From the NCBI GenBank assembly GCA_016711225.1, contig JADJTK010000051.1, forward strand, positions 62,001 to 126,000: a stretch of 64,000 nt of DNA, read 5' to 3'. Below, piece by piece: positions 36,745-45,992 of this stretch. Position 1 is the first letter of the stretch, and every line of letters starts with the position of its first letter. The notes under the pieces were generated by a model, which had not been told where the DNA came from, did not search any database, and saw only the letters and a program-made list of their open reading frames with translations. Source of the DNA: Opitutaceae bacterium (lineage in GTDB: Bacteria; Verrucomicrobiota; Verrucomicrobiia; Opitutales; Opitutaceae). Position numbers and translations under genes: made by a program.

Positions 36745-37269
36745 ATGCCTGGCGCCGAACGCCGCTTCAAACCTTTTGTCGATTTCGTACACGGTGCCGG
36801 CTGGGAAACCGAATTTGTCCGGCTGGAGTGGAACGGCGAACAGCCGAATTTCGACTCGACCGCGCTCTTCGCCCAAGTCGACCTCCAGACGGCGGGCAAG
36901 GTCGTGATGGGCTTCTCCCTCGGCGCACTCTACGCGCATTTGGGCGCGCTGCGCGCCCGCCACCTCATCTTGGGATCGATCTCACCCTTCTTCCTGGAGG
37001 ATGACGACGAGCCGCAACGCTGGATGATCTCCTACCGCGCCGGCAACGCGCACACGCCCGCCGACGTGCTCCTAGGCGCCAAGGAGGACGAGCAGATGCA
37101 CCGTCGCGCCACCGCCGTGCGCGACTTTTACCTCCAGCACACCTACGCGGACGTCCCCGGCGCGGATCACGAACTCTGGCACCCCAATTATCTGCAGGCC
37201 ATCGCAACAGCCCTGGACCGACTCAAAGCCCGGCCAGCCGAACCATCTCCCGCAATCGCCGAGGCCTAA
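36745..37269 (+). CDS. Small alpha/beta-hydrolase-fold protein
   Basis: A 174-aa protein from ATG 36745 (MPGAERRFKPFVDFVHGAGW). The nucleophile elbow is GFSLGA, a GxSxG motif, and the end carries VPGADHELWHPNYLQAI, with a plausible catalytic His. A candidate acid lies in LLGAKEDEQ. The size is small for the fold but the core is present. Substrate is unknown. It sits just after an IS630 fragment and is bracketed by inverted TTTCTGRYCTGTCCCTTT repeats, so it may have arrived with them. The frame continues open upstream into the IS remnant, but similarity to hydrolases does not. Confidence 0.65.
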   Translation: MPGAERRFKPFVDFVHGAGWETEFVRLEWNGEQPNFDSTALFAQVDLQTAGKVVMGFSLGALYAHLGALRARHLILGSISPFFLEDDDEPQRWMISYRAGNAHTPADVLLGAKEDEQMHRRATAVRDFYLQHTYADVPGADHELWHPNYLQAIATALDRLKARPAEPSPAIAEA

Positions 37270-37290
37270 AGGGACAGATCAGAAATCTCC
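37267..37290 (-). repeat. Inverted copy of the CTGTCCCTTT repeat
   Basis: AAAGGGACAGATCAGAAA begins at the hydrolase stop codon. Its reverse complement matches copy 1 at 36611 (TTTCTGGCCTGTCCCTTT) in 16 of 18 positions. A third copy, direct, is at 37463-37490. Between them is GATTCACGCGGATGAACGCG-type repetitive sequence and no gene. Confidence 0.6.
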
Positions 37291-37507
37291 ACACTTCGAT
37301 CCGGCTCTTCCGGAACATGGAACCACGGATTCACGCGGATGAACGCGGATAGGGGCAGGGTCTCCGGTTGGGCCAACCCGTTCACCTGTAGGGTTTCTCC
37401 CCCACGGAGGACACAGAGCCCGGAAACCAAAGCAGCGAGGAGTGAGTAGCGGGTAGAGACTGTTTCTCTGACCTGTCCCTTTTGGTCCCCCGTTATTCTA
37501 TCACCGC

Positions 37508-40492
37508 TTATTCGATGCAATCCCGCCACCCAGCAGCCTCTAGATCGTGCACGAGCCATTGCCTCACCAGCGCAGTCGCCGGATGGCTATCGCTGAGATT
37601 CAACAACTCAGCATGTTTCCAATAGCAGACGGGAGCGTTAGGGCGGAGTTTCGCCACGGCAGCTCTGCGAACTTGAACCTGATCTCGGTCCCATTTCGGC
37701 GCGTCCCTGAGCTCAATCTCTACAACCGCGTCTTTTTCGGACTCAACTGGCTCGCAAATGTAGTCAATGCTCCAGTGAGGATGCCGCGATTCCGGTGCGA
37801 CTGCACTTACGGCCCCTACCAATTTGCACGGCCACCAAGCCGAGTGACGTAGATCGTGCGCAAAATTCGGGAAGAACTTGGTGACGATGCGTTGGTACGC
37901 GGCAAAGGCCACGCCATAGGTTGATCGAGCGCGTGCCAAGGCTGCTGCCGCTGAATAACACGCGGGGATCCACTGAATGGATCCATCCTTGATATCTGCC
38001 GGCGCGTGTGGAGCAGGGAAATCCAACGGATTGCCCTTCCGTTTCTCGCAAAGCCAATCCCAGACGCGGTTTTGTCGGAGAACGGCCTCGGACCGATCTA
38101 TCACGTCCCAAGGTACACTGGTCGCGAACCAATCATAGACGCGGCCAAGACGGACCACCTGATTCCATGCTTCCTCGTGAAAAAGTATATCATCAGCTAG
38201 CTCCCATCGTTGTCCCCGCGCCACCTTGAGCAAATCGTCGGAGACCATGTGGTGTGTTGCACGCCAGATATGCGACGCCTCATCGGGTTCGTGGTATAGG
38301 TGATATGATAAAGCCTTACTTTTGCGCCAGTCAGACGACAACGCAGATGCAGCTGGAAGGTCTTTATCGTCAAAAAAGAGGATCACTGTACCTGGGGGAT
38401 CCCATCCTGCTCGAACCTTGAACAAAACGCCCTGATGATCAGTAAGGTGGCAGGCTTTTCTGAGGGGGGCGATTCCGCAAAGCCACGCTTCGAGGCAGCG
38501 CCGGATACTTTTCGCGAAGTGTTCGAGTTCCTGTGGTGAGCGCGCCCGCCCTTTGCCGAATTGCCTAGTTGCTGCAGTGATCACTTGCGCAGCGACTGCG
38601 GGATACGTTGACGCCAACGGTTCGATATATCGTGACGCAGATTCGAAATCAGTCGTCGCGATGAAGATCGCCAGTGGGTCGACCCACCGTCGGATGCGTG
38701 ATAGGTCCGATACCAAGTCCTCCGCACTCACCAAACCTTTGCGCAAGGCCTGAGCCGCAAACCAAAGCCGCATTGTTGCGACGGTAAAAACGAGACGCTC
38801 GCCTTCCTCGGCGATCAATTTGGTGGAGCAGAGCTGACTGGTTTCGATGCTTGTCATCCCCAGTTCTGAAGGTTGAACCGGGCCGCCTCCCGTATCAGTA
38901 GAATGCAGCGCAACCCTGCAAAGCGTGTCAAATTGAGCAGCCCATGCGTTAGCATCCGAAAGACTGCGTTTCCGCGCTGCGAGTATGACGCGGTTCAGCA
39001 ACTCGCCACGGCATGGAACCATGTTCGCCGTCTCTCGCAAAGCCATCCCGAGAAGTGCGCAGAACAACGCGAGCCCACAGTCGTCTTGCAGGTGATCCCG
39101 CACCTGCCAAGGAGCGACTTCGAATTGGGCAAAGTGGCTAACAATGCTCGCGGCCTGATCATCGCGCAGAGCAGGAAACTCCCTCCGAGAACCATCGAGA
39201 CTGATCGGCAAGTCAGTCGAGGTCGCGACTACGATTGAGTCCGGCCAGCCGAAACTGACTTCGGAGGCTTCGACCAAGAGCCGCTGTGCGTCAATTGCTC
39301 CGGCTTCGTCTATGCCGTCAATTACGACGAAAAGAGCGGGTATCCCAGCGTCTCGATGGAATTTTCCTAAGGAAGCGAGTACCGCATTCTCCACAGACGC
39401 AGTTTTGAGGTTTCGAGCTCGGAGAAAGATCGGTATCCGTCTGTCACGTTTTGCCGCGTAGTCGGCTACCTGCGCTTGGAATAGGCGCTCGACCGAGAGT
39501 GATTTGCCTGCTCCGTAACCGGCAGTGACCCAGTGAAAACCGGGCTTCAGTTCCGCATAGAAATCGGCCCGAGACCCAATGGACTGTTGCCGAGCGAGCG
39601 CTTGGGCCTCCGCCTCAGAGGCACCAAGAACTGACCAAAGTCCCGCGCATCGTCCGATGGATAGCCGTTCTTCTTGCAGAAGTGCATCGAGCTCCGACTT
39701 TCCAAGAAAATGGGGGATGGCCCGCACTTTCGCAGAAAGCCAGTCCCGCAGCTCCTCAGCCGTGACTGAATTGGGACACGCTCCGCATTGACCTCTCCCC
39801 ATAGCCATGGCGCGTGTCTCATCGCCGAGGAGTCGCAGGATTCGGTCTAGCTCCGCCGCAGCGAGCAATCGCTGTTCCTGATTCTCCAACACCTCGGAGA
39901 GCAAACGGTAGTTCTCGTTCTCCACAGAGTCTGCGTCGCCTCGGACCTCCCAATAGGCTTCTGCAACCCAGTAATCAATGTCTGCGGGCAAAAGACTCGT
40001 GTTCCCTTTGAGTTGCTCGGTGATCTTCTGGGCAAGCGCGGTTTTGTCTGCGGCCTTTCGCTGCTCTGGTAGGGCCGTAAGCAGGCGCAGTTCGCTCACG
40101 TCGGCACGTGTGACCATCCGAAAACGTGCGGTTCTCCTCCCTTGGTCGCGGAGGGCATTCTTCTCGAAAGTCGATGTGTCCTTCCGCTTTTTGGGCGTCG
40201 TCTTCTCGTCCTTTGCCGAGGGGGAACTCACTTGGTCGCAGATCTGCGAGACCGACCACTGCTGCTTGAGCCTGTCGCTCTTGACCTGAACGAATTCCTC
40301 AACGGTCGAACCAGCCGAGCTCGCCCAAGTAAGCACCACATCGTCCTGCGTCTCGCACGCCACTTTCCTGGGCCCTTTGTCTTGCAGCATTTGCAGACAG
40401 AACGACACGGCAATCCAGTCTTGGTATTCATAGCCTCGCCGTGAGCGCTGAGCAGCCTCTTCAGCAGGAGAGATGGTTTCTTGGGCGGGCAT
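37508..40492 (-). CDS. DUF4297/Cap4-like nuclease fused to a STAND NTPase (antiphage-defence candidate)
   Basis: A 994-aa protein from ATG 40492; an upstream GTG at 40519 is less likely. N-terminal residues 18-75 (RRGYEYQDWIAVSFCLQML, then ETQDDVVLTW and VEEFVQVKSD) match the PD-(D/E)xK nuclease start of DUF4297/Cap4, with Glu and Lys of the ExxVQVK motif present. A P-loop domain has Walker A AGYGAGKS near 325-331 and Walker B LFVVIDGIDEAG near 387-398, the STAND NTPase pattern. The remaining 550 residues are a helical, Trp-rich C-terminal region, probably the sensor. GC is visibly lower than that of neighbours and the gene stands alone beside IS debris, suggesting transfer. Similar effector-STAND fusions (Avs type) degrade DNA upon phage detection. 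Confidence 0.78.
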   Translation of the reverse strand: MPAQETISPAEEAAQRSRRGYEYQDWIAVSFCLQMLQDKGPRKVACETQDDVVLTWASSAGSTVEEFVQVKSDRLKQQWSVSQICDQVSSPSAKDEKTTPKKRKDTSTFEKNALRDQGRRTARFRMVTRADVSELRLLTALPEQRKAADKTALAQKITEQLKGNTSLLPADIDYWVAEAYWEVRGDADSVENENYRLLSEVLENQEQRLLAAAELDRILRLLGDETRAMAMGRGQCGACPNSVTAEELRDWLSAKVRAIPHFLGKSELDALLQEERLSIGRCAGLWSVLGASEAEAQALARQQSIGSRADFYAELKPGFHWVTAGYGAGKSLSVERLFQAQVADYAAKRDRRIPIFLRARNLKTASVENAVLASLGKFHRDAGIPALFVVIDGIDEAGAIDAQRLLVEASEVSFGWPDSIVVATSTDLPISLDGSRREFPALRDDQAASIVSHFAQFEVAPWQVRDHLQDDCGLALFCALLGMALRETANMVPCRGELLNRVILAARKRSLSDANAWAAQFDTLCRVALHSTDTGGGPVQPSELGMTSIETSQLCSTKLIAEEGERLVFTVATMRLWFAAQALRKGLVSAEDLVSDLSRIRRWVDPLAIFIATTDFESASRYIEPLASTYPAVAAQVITAATRQFGKGRARSPQELEHFAKSIRRCLEAWLCGIAPLRKACHLTDHQGVLFKVRAGWDPPGTVILFFDDKDLPAASALSSDWRKSKALSYHLYHEPDEASHIWRATHHMVSDDLLKVARGQRWELADDILFHEEAWNQVVRLGRVYDWFATSVPWDVIDRSEAVLRQNRVWDWLCEKRKGNPLDFPAPHAPADIKDGSIQWIPACYSAAAALARARSTYGVAFAAYQRIVTKFFPNFAHDLRHSAWWPCKLVGAVSAVAPESRHPHWSIDYICEPVESEKDAVVEIELRDAPKWDRDQVQVRRAAVAKLRPNAPVCYWKHAELLNLSDSHPATALVRQWLVHDLEAAGWRDCIE

Positions 40493-40636
40493 CTGCTTTT
40501 CGGGGAGTGGGCCGATCACAGCACTGCTAGTTCAGTGGTGCAAGGAACATGCCGCTACGAGGAAATGTAAACCGTAGCGGTTTTGATGGGCGAACTTGGC
40601 GTTGCGGGGGGCGATGATGCGGCTTCACGTTAAGCC

Positions 40637-42157
40637 ATGGCTTCCGCCCAGTTGATTCTGCAGTCGGTCGAGTTCGCGCATCCGGGGATGACCGCGCCCT
40701 TGTTCACCGAGCTGACCGTGCAGTTTCCGGCGGGCTGGACGGGCATTGTCGGTCCCAATGGCGCGGGCAAGACCACGCTGCTGAAGGTCGCCACGGGGGA
40801 GCTACCCGCGCAGAGCGGCGCGGTGCAGCGGCAGGGGCTGGCCCTGTACGTCGCCCAGCGGACCGACGAGCCACCTGAGTTCTTCGAGGATTTCATCTGG
40901 GCGCCGGATGCCTCGGTCCTCAAAGCGCGGTTGCGCGTGAGCGAGGACTGGCCGGAGCGCTGGGCGACCCTGAGCCATGGAGAACGCAAACGCGCGCAGA
41001 TCGCGGTGGCGCTCTGGCGCGAACCCGCGGTGCTCGCGCTCGACGAGCCGAGCAACCACATCGATGCCGAGGCGCGCCGGTTGCTCTGGCAGGCGCTTCG
41101 GGACTTTTCCGGTATCGGGCTGCTGGTGAGCCACGACCGCACGCTGCTGGACGAACTGTGCACGCAGTGTCTGCTGCTCGACCCGCCGGAGGCCGTGATG
41201 CGTCCGGGCGGCGTGACGGAGGCGCTAGAGCAGCAGGAGCGCGACGAGAAGTCCGCGCAGAGCGCGAATGAAGCGCTGCGCGGCACGGCGAGCCGGCTGC
41301 AGGCGGAGGCGCAGCGCCGCCGGGTGATCGCCGACCAGAAGGCCTCGGCGGCGCGCGGCTCCAAGCAGAAGAAGATCCCGGCCAACGACCATGACGGCCG
41401 CGCGATGCGCAACCTCGCGAAGTTGACCGGCAAGGACGCCTACGCGGGCAAGATGGCCGCGCAGATGAGACAGCGTGCCAGCAAAGTGGTGGCGCAGCGC
41501 GCCGAGATCGTAGTGAAGAAGCGCTACGAAACCGGGATTTGGGTGGATGGTGCGTCGTTCATGCCGCGGGATTTTCTGCTGCGGTTGGCGGCGGGCCGTT
41601 TGCCGCTGGGCGGCGGGCGTTCTTTGAGCTTTCCCGATCTGGCGATCGGCGGCACGAGCCGCATCGCGTTGCGGGGCGCCAATGGTTTGGGGAAGAGCAC
41701 GCTTGTGCGGCATCTGCTTGGGCAGCTGCAATTGCCGCAGGAGAAACTGGTGACGGTGCCGCAGGAAATCTCTGCGGAGGAGTCGCGTGCGCTGCTGGTG
41801 GCGATCAAGCGTCTGCCGGACGAGGAGTGCGGCCGGGTGATGACGACGATCAGCCGCCTCGGCTCGCGGCCGGCGCGGTTGCTGGAGAGTGCGCTGCCGA
41901 GTCCGGGCGAAGTGCGCAAGCTGCTGCTGGCGCTCGGCATCGTGCGCGGTCCGCACCTCATCGTGATGGACGAACCGACGAACCACATGGATCTGCCCGG
42001 TATTCGCTGTCTCGAGGAGGCGCTGGCGGACTGCCCTTGCGCGATGCTGCTGGTGAGCCATGACGAGTCGTTCCTCGACAAGATCACCCAGACCGACTGG
42101 CTGCTGGTGCAGGACGACGCCGGCGACACGCGGCTGGAGATCAGAGCGGCGAGGTGA
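40637..42157 (+). CDS. ABC-F family ATPase
   Basis: A 506-aa protein with two ABC domains and no membrane segments. The first has Walker A GPNGAGKTT (39-47), signature LSHGE and Walker B LALDEPSNHID. The second has GANGLGKST, a degenerate signature (PSPGE) and LIVMDEPTNHMD. The linker (about 200-300) is highly charged with KKKIP-like basic stretches, fitting the ribosome-contacting arm of ABC-F proteins. It likely acts on translating ribosomes. A link to antibiotic protection cannot be inferred. It is divergent from the STAND gene and 217 bases from the next gene. Confidence 0.9.
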   Translation: MASAQLILQSVEFAHPGMTAPLFTELTVQFPAGWTGIVGPNGAGKTTLLKVATGELPAQSGAVQRQGLALYVAQRTDEPPEFFEDFIWAPDASVLKARLRVSEDWPERWATLSHGERKRAQIAVALWREPAVLALDEPSNHIDAEARRLLWQALRDFSGIGLLVSHDRTLLDELCTQCLLLDPPEAVMRPGGVTEALEQQERDEKSAQSANEALRGTASRLQAEAQRRRVIADQKASAARGSKQKKIPANDHDGRAMRNLAKLTGKDAYAGKMAAQMRQRASKVVAQRAEIVVKKRYETGIWVDGASFMPRDFLLRLAAGRLPLGGGRSLSFPDLAIGGTSRIALRGANGLGKSTLVRHLLGQLQLPQEKLVTVPQEISAEESRALLVAIKRLPDEECGRVMTTISRLGSRPARLLESALPSPGEVRKLLLALGIVRGPHLIVMDEPTNHMDLPGIRCLEEALADCPCAMLLVSHDESFLDKITQTDWLLVQDDAGDTRLEIRAAR

Positions 42158-42172
42158 AGCCGCGGACCGGAA

Positions 42173-42200
42173 GTAACAAGTGACAGGTGACAAGTGACAA
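42173..42200 (+). repeat. Heptad tandem array GTGACAA
   Basis: Four 7-bp units in tandem (GTAACAA, GTGACAG, GTGACAA, GTGACAA) stand 16 bases after the ABC-F stop. A two-unit relative (GCGACAG-GTGACAA) is at 43450-43463. The rest of the 216-base gap has no gene. Confidence 0.7.
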
Positions 42201-42373
42201 ATGGGCAGAGGCCGGAGCGCGGAGCGAGTTGAGGTGGAAGGTTTAGGTTGAAGGACGGAAGGAGGAGGGCTGACTGGACGGCTTGCGAGGAGGCAGGCGC
42301 GTCTACCCAATCCGATTGTTTTCCGGCCTTGTGATTCGCGGTGGGATATCCCCAATCGACGTACCTAGCTTTT

Positions 42374-43342
42374 ATGGACTCCAACTCTGCGCTGATCGAC
42401 TTTGCTAAAGCCTATGTTCGGGCCTGCATCAGGCGTGACTTCGACGCCCTTGCCGACGCGATCTACCCGGGCGATCTCGACAAGCTGAAGAACAACGTTG
42501 TCTGGTGCGCGCAGGCGATGGCGCAGATTGAGCCCGACGCGACGTTCTTGTCCCTCTTCGGAGGGGAATTGGACCTGGAGGACCTACGCGTGCTTTCGCC
42601 GCGGCAGTTCTTTCAGAACATGCTCAAAGGGTCCATGGGTGGCACGGACGGCGGGGCTTGGCAGGATATTGCGAACTCCATTCGCATCGGGTCGATCCAG
42701 CGCCCATCGGAGAGTGCGGCCATCGTGGAGTATTCCCTCGAAGTCACGATCGAGGATACCACCGAGATGGTCGAAAACGAAATGGAGCTGCAGCTCATTG
42801 GCGAACGTTGGTTCGTGATGCTGCGGCCCGGCGTCCGCCGGGTATCGGAACAGGTGCGATTGCGGCTGGATGACTTCCAAAAACGCAAAGCTAGGGACCA
42901 GCCAAATCAAGACCTCGATTGTGACGCGGATGACTTGGAGGCGTTTGAGCTTTGGGGCTATCGCGACTCCAATAAGCGGGTAGTGATTGAACCCCGTTTT
43001 GCGCAGGCCGGAAAGTTCTCGGAGGGTCTGGCTCCGGTGCGAATATTCAAGAAATGGGGCTATATCAGCGCCGCTGGCGACTTGGTGATCAAAGCGCTCT
43101 ACGATCGAGCCAAGCCCTTCTCGGAAGGGCTCGCGGCCGTCGCTCTTGAGGATGAAGCGGGTGAGATCGTTTGGGGCTATGTTGGTCTAGCTGGTCGGTT
43201 ACAGATCAAAACCCGGTTTGAAACGGCTGGAACCTTCAACAACGGCGTGGCGAAAGTCAGTATGTCGACCCGCGGCCAGAAACGGGCCTTTCTCATAGAT
43301 ACAAATGGAACCGAGCACAAGCCGAGGGTTTTGAGGAATTGA
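42374..43342 (+). CDS. WG-repeat-containing protein
   Basis: A 322-aa protein from ATG 42374 (MDSNSALIDFAKAYVRACIR). The N-terminal 180 residues are a mixed alpha/beta domain like those that follow nutrient- or stress-related unknowns. The C-terminal half contains WG beta-repeats: LWGYRDSNKRVVIEPRFAQA, KWGYISAAGDLVIKALYDRA and VWGYVGLAGRLQIKTRFETA, each followed by a F-S/N-x-GxAxV strand. No signal peptide was seen. The function of WG repeats is probably protein binding. Codon composition is somewhat less GC-rich than that of the flanking genes. No operon partner. Confidence 0.85.
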   Translation: MDSNSALIDFAKAYVRACIRRDFDALADAIYPGDLDKLKNNVVWCAQAMAQIEPDATFLSLFGGELDLEDLRVLSPRQFFQNMLKGSMGGTDGGAWQDIANSIRIGSIQRPSESAAIVEYSLEVTIEDTTEMVENEMELQLIGERWFVMLRPGVRRVSEQVRLRLDDFQKRKARDQPNQDLDCDADDLEAFELWGYRDSNKRVVIEPRFAQAGKFSEGLAPVRIFKKWGYISAAGDLVIKALYDRAKPFSEGLAAVALEDEAGEIVWGYVGLAGRLQIKTRFETAGTFNNGVAKVSMSTRGQKRAFLIDTNGTEHKPRVLRN

Positions 43343-43647
43343 GTCCGGGCAGGGCGGGCGTGTCGTTGCCGCTGGGCCGCGAGGCAGAAGACATGTGGCC
43401 CTTGGCAATTCGGAGCGAGGCCGGCTTGGGGTCACCCGCCTCCGGGGGCGCGACAGGTGACAAGGGCGCCTTCTCTGGTTCAGAGGGAGGGCAATGGGCT
43501 CAGGACAGAAGTCTAAAGTGAGCGAAATGGGCGCGATTCGCGCGCACCGAGCAGGCCGGGCCCGGTGCGGGCCGGTCGCGCGGCATGCTGGCGCGGCGCG
43601 GGCTGGCGCCGGGCCAGCGAAGACGGGAGGACGAAGTCGGCCGCGGG
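43343..43647. other. Convergent intergenic gap, WG protein to OPT transporter
   Basis: Holds GC-rich self-complementary stretches near 43556-43615 (for example CCGGGCCCGGTGCGGGCCGG), which may act as a bidirectional terminator, and a two-unit GTGACAA relative at 43450-43463. No gene was seen on either strand. Confidence 0.4.
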
Positions 43648-45629
43648 CTAGTTCAGCAGGACGTTGAGGATGGCGTTGCCGATACCGATGAGCGCGGCGC
43701 CCGAGATTAGGCCGGCGCAGATCGGTTCGCAGCCCTCGACCCAGAAGGCGTACCCCCGGGTGCCGGCAACCTTCTGGCGGCGGCCGAACCACCAGAAGAG
43801 CAGGGCGCCGATCCACATCGTGAAGCTCGCTTCGGGCGGCAGCACCACGCCGAGGCCGATGGAGACGGCCGAGAGCGGGAAGCGGCCCTTGGTGACGATG
43901 CGCGCGATCTCGAACGCCGCGGCCGCGAGCGCCGCAAACGCCATCGAGACGAGCGCCGAGGTTGGCAGGCTCTTGAGTCCGTGCGCGATCAGGTCGGCCA
44001 CTCCCTTCCACTGCACGGCGGCGGGAAAGGCGAACTGGTCGGAGATCATCGTGCCTACCGAACGGGTACCATCTGCCTGCGGGGGCAGGAAGAGCAGGTA
44101 GAAAAGCGGCACGGCGGCGAGCGAGCCGGCGAAGATGCCAATCACGTGGCCGATGGCTTGTTGGCGGGGCTTGGCGCCGAGCATGTAGCCGGGCTTGATG
44201 TCGGAGAGCAGGTTGGCGGCGTTGGAGGCGATCTCGGAGGTCATGCCGGCGGGAATGAGGTTGCTCGCCGGATTCGAGCGGTCGATCGCGCCCATGGTGA
44301 ACTGCGTGATCTTCGAGAGCGCGCCGGTGGGCGTCCACGAGGTGAGTGCCATGGCGTTGGTACAGATGACGGTGAGCACCGCGATCAGCGGGAACGAAGC
44401 CAACGCGAGCAGCCACGGCACGCCGAAATAGGTGTGCGACACCCAGGCGCCCGCGGCGATGCCGAAGGGCAGGCCGATGTACGACACCCAGAGCGGCACC
44501 TCGATGTGGGCGAGCACATCGGGACCGCCGGCGCCACCGGCCGCCGCTTGCGCCGGAAGAGGCTCTTGAAGAGGTCTGGTTTGCCGAGCAGGCCGACGAG
44601 GGAGCCGACGATCATCATCGTTACGCCCCACCAAAGCGCCCACTGGTTCACGATCTCGGTGCGCGAGATCGCGGTGGTCGTGCCGTCGGCGGCAATGCGG
44701 GCGACGATGTCGCCGCGCTGGATCATGAGCGGCGCGAGCACGAAGAAGTTGACGAAGGCGCCGAGCATCACGCTGGAGGCGACGCGAATGCCCATGAGTC
44801 CGCCCACCCCGAGCATGGCGGCATCGAGCGTGAGGCGCAGGCCGAGTTGGCGAATATCCGTGCCGAGGATGCGCGGGGTCGCCCACTGCAGCCGGGCGGC
44901 GAGATCGTAATAATAGGTGTCGAGGCGTTCGTGGAGGTGCCAGGGCTCGTCCAGGCCGGCCCAGCGGTGGAGCTGGAGTACCTTGAACTGGATCAGGCGC
45001 ATCCAGCCGTCGCTCACGCCCATCTGGTACAGGGCCGTGGCGCCGGCGGTGAGGCCGAGCAGGCGCGCCTTGTAGACGCCCTCGTCGCCTTTGCCGTGGT
45101 AGAGCGCGTCGAGCACGACGCCGCAGGCGCGGCCCTCGGGGAAGGGCATCTGCTCCTCGTTGATGAAGCGGCGCTTGAGGGGGAACGCGAGCAACACACC
45201 GATGAGGGCCACGACCACCAGCCAGACGATGAGGTGCCACGCCGGGGGAATCGTGCCGGTGACGAGCATGTAGGCCGCCAGCGCGGAGATCAGCGGCGCG
45301 GTCATGTATCCGGCGGCGGTGGCGATGGATTGCGTGCAGTTGTTCTCGAGGATGGTGAAGTCCGTCGCGAGACCCGCGCGGGCGAGACCGCGGTAGAGGG
45401 AGAAGGCGAGAATGACTGACGTGAGGCCAACGCCCACGGAGATGCCGGTCTTGGCGCCGATGTAGAGATTGGTGGCGGCAAGGATGCCGCCGAGTAGGAA
45501 GCCGGTGAAAGCCGAGCGCAGGGTGAGCTGCGCCATGTTGCCGCGAAAGACGTTTTCGAGCCACCAGCGGTCCTTCTGTTCACGAGTCCAGGTGGCGATC
45601 TGTTCGTCGGAGAGGTGGGGAAGCGACAT
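43648..45629 (-). pseudogene. OPT-family oligopeptide/metal-chelate transporter with one frameshift
   Basis: The start MSLPHLSDEQIATWTREQKD leads into OPT-family helices: FLLGGILAATNLYIGAKTG, FTILENNCTQSIATAAGYM (motif NxxQ) and EEQMPFPEGRACGVVLDALY. This frame is lost near 44547 within FRRKRRP. The -1-base alternative frame continues AAAGGAGGPDVLAHIEVPLW, IPAGMTSEIASNAANLLSDI (NPxG-like) to the end GIGNAILNVLLN. Adding one base restores a 660-aa protein, normal for OPT transporters, so this is either a sequencing error or a fresh mutation. It would import oligopeptides or metal chelates through the inner membrane. Confidence 0.85.
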
Positions 45630-45992
45630 GGTAGGTTGAGGGAGTGATGGCGTTCGACCGTGCGGGGAGGGCCGCGCCGGTGTGGTTTGGGCGGTGGGCT
45701 CCGCCGAGTGCTGGACTCAGGCGCAATGGCGGCGGGCGGCGAGGGAAATTTTCGACCGTCTCAGCCGGTCCGCCGGCCAGTCGCGCTTTCAGGCCGACCC
45801 ACTCTATATCGTCCGAGCCTCGGGTCGCCGGTGGTGGGACGCGCTTCTCGCCCGACAATCCCCGGTCCCTCGGACGGTCTTCACCGTGCCAAGAGTCTCG
45901 GCATCACCGCTTCAGGACTTTTCGGGGTAAGGAGAACGTTCTGAGCGAGCCGGCCGGCATCTGCGGGGCTCGGGTGCGTGCAAGCGTGCCGG
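45630..45992. other. Intergenic region upstream of the OPT gene
   Basis: About 360 GC-rich bases between the OPT start and the end of the next minus-strand gene. The last part (45955-46005) has GTGCGTGCAAGCGTGCCGG, a diverged relative of the REP-like palindromes. No credible protein in either direction; the frames present are Arg/Pro-rich shadows. Confidence 0.4.

Noticed and set aside
36397..37269. A 290-aa open frame joining the IS630 N-terminus to the hydrolase
   Set aside because: Similarity changes abruptly at 36600 and 36745, and the middle segment has no sense as protein; the open frame is a chance result of insertion.
38873..39238. Plus-strand frames within the STAND gene
   Set aside because: Short shadows of a well-supported minus-strand gene, lacking motifs.
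40493..40519. GTG at 40519 as start of the nuclease-STAND gene
   Set aside because: The nine extra residues add nothing recognisable and no SD precedes it; ATG 40492 is the more usual start, though neither is proved.
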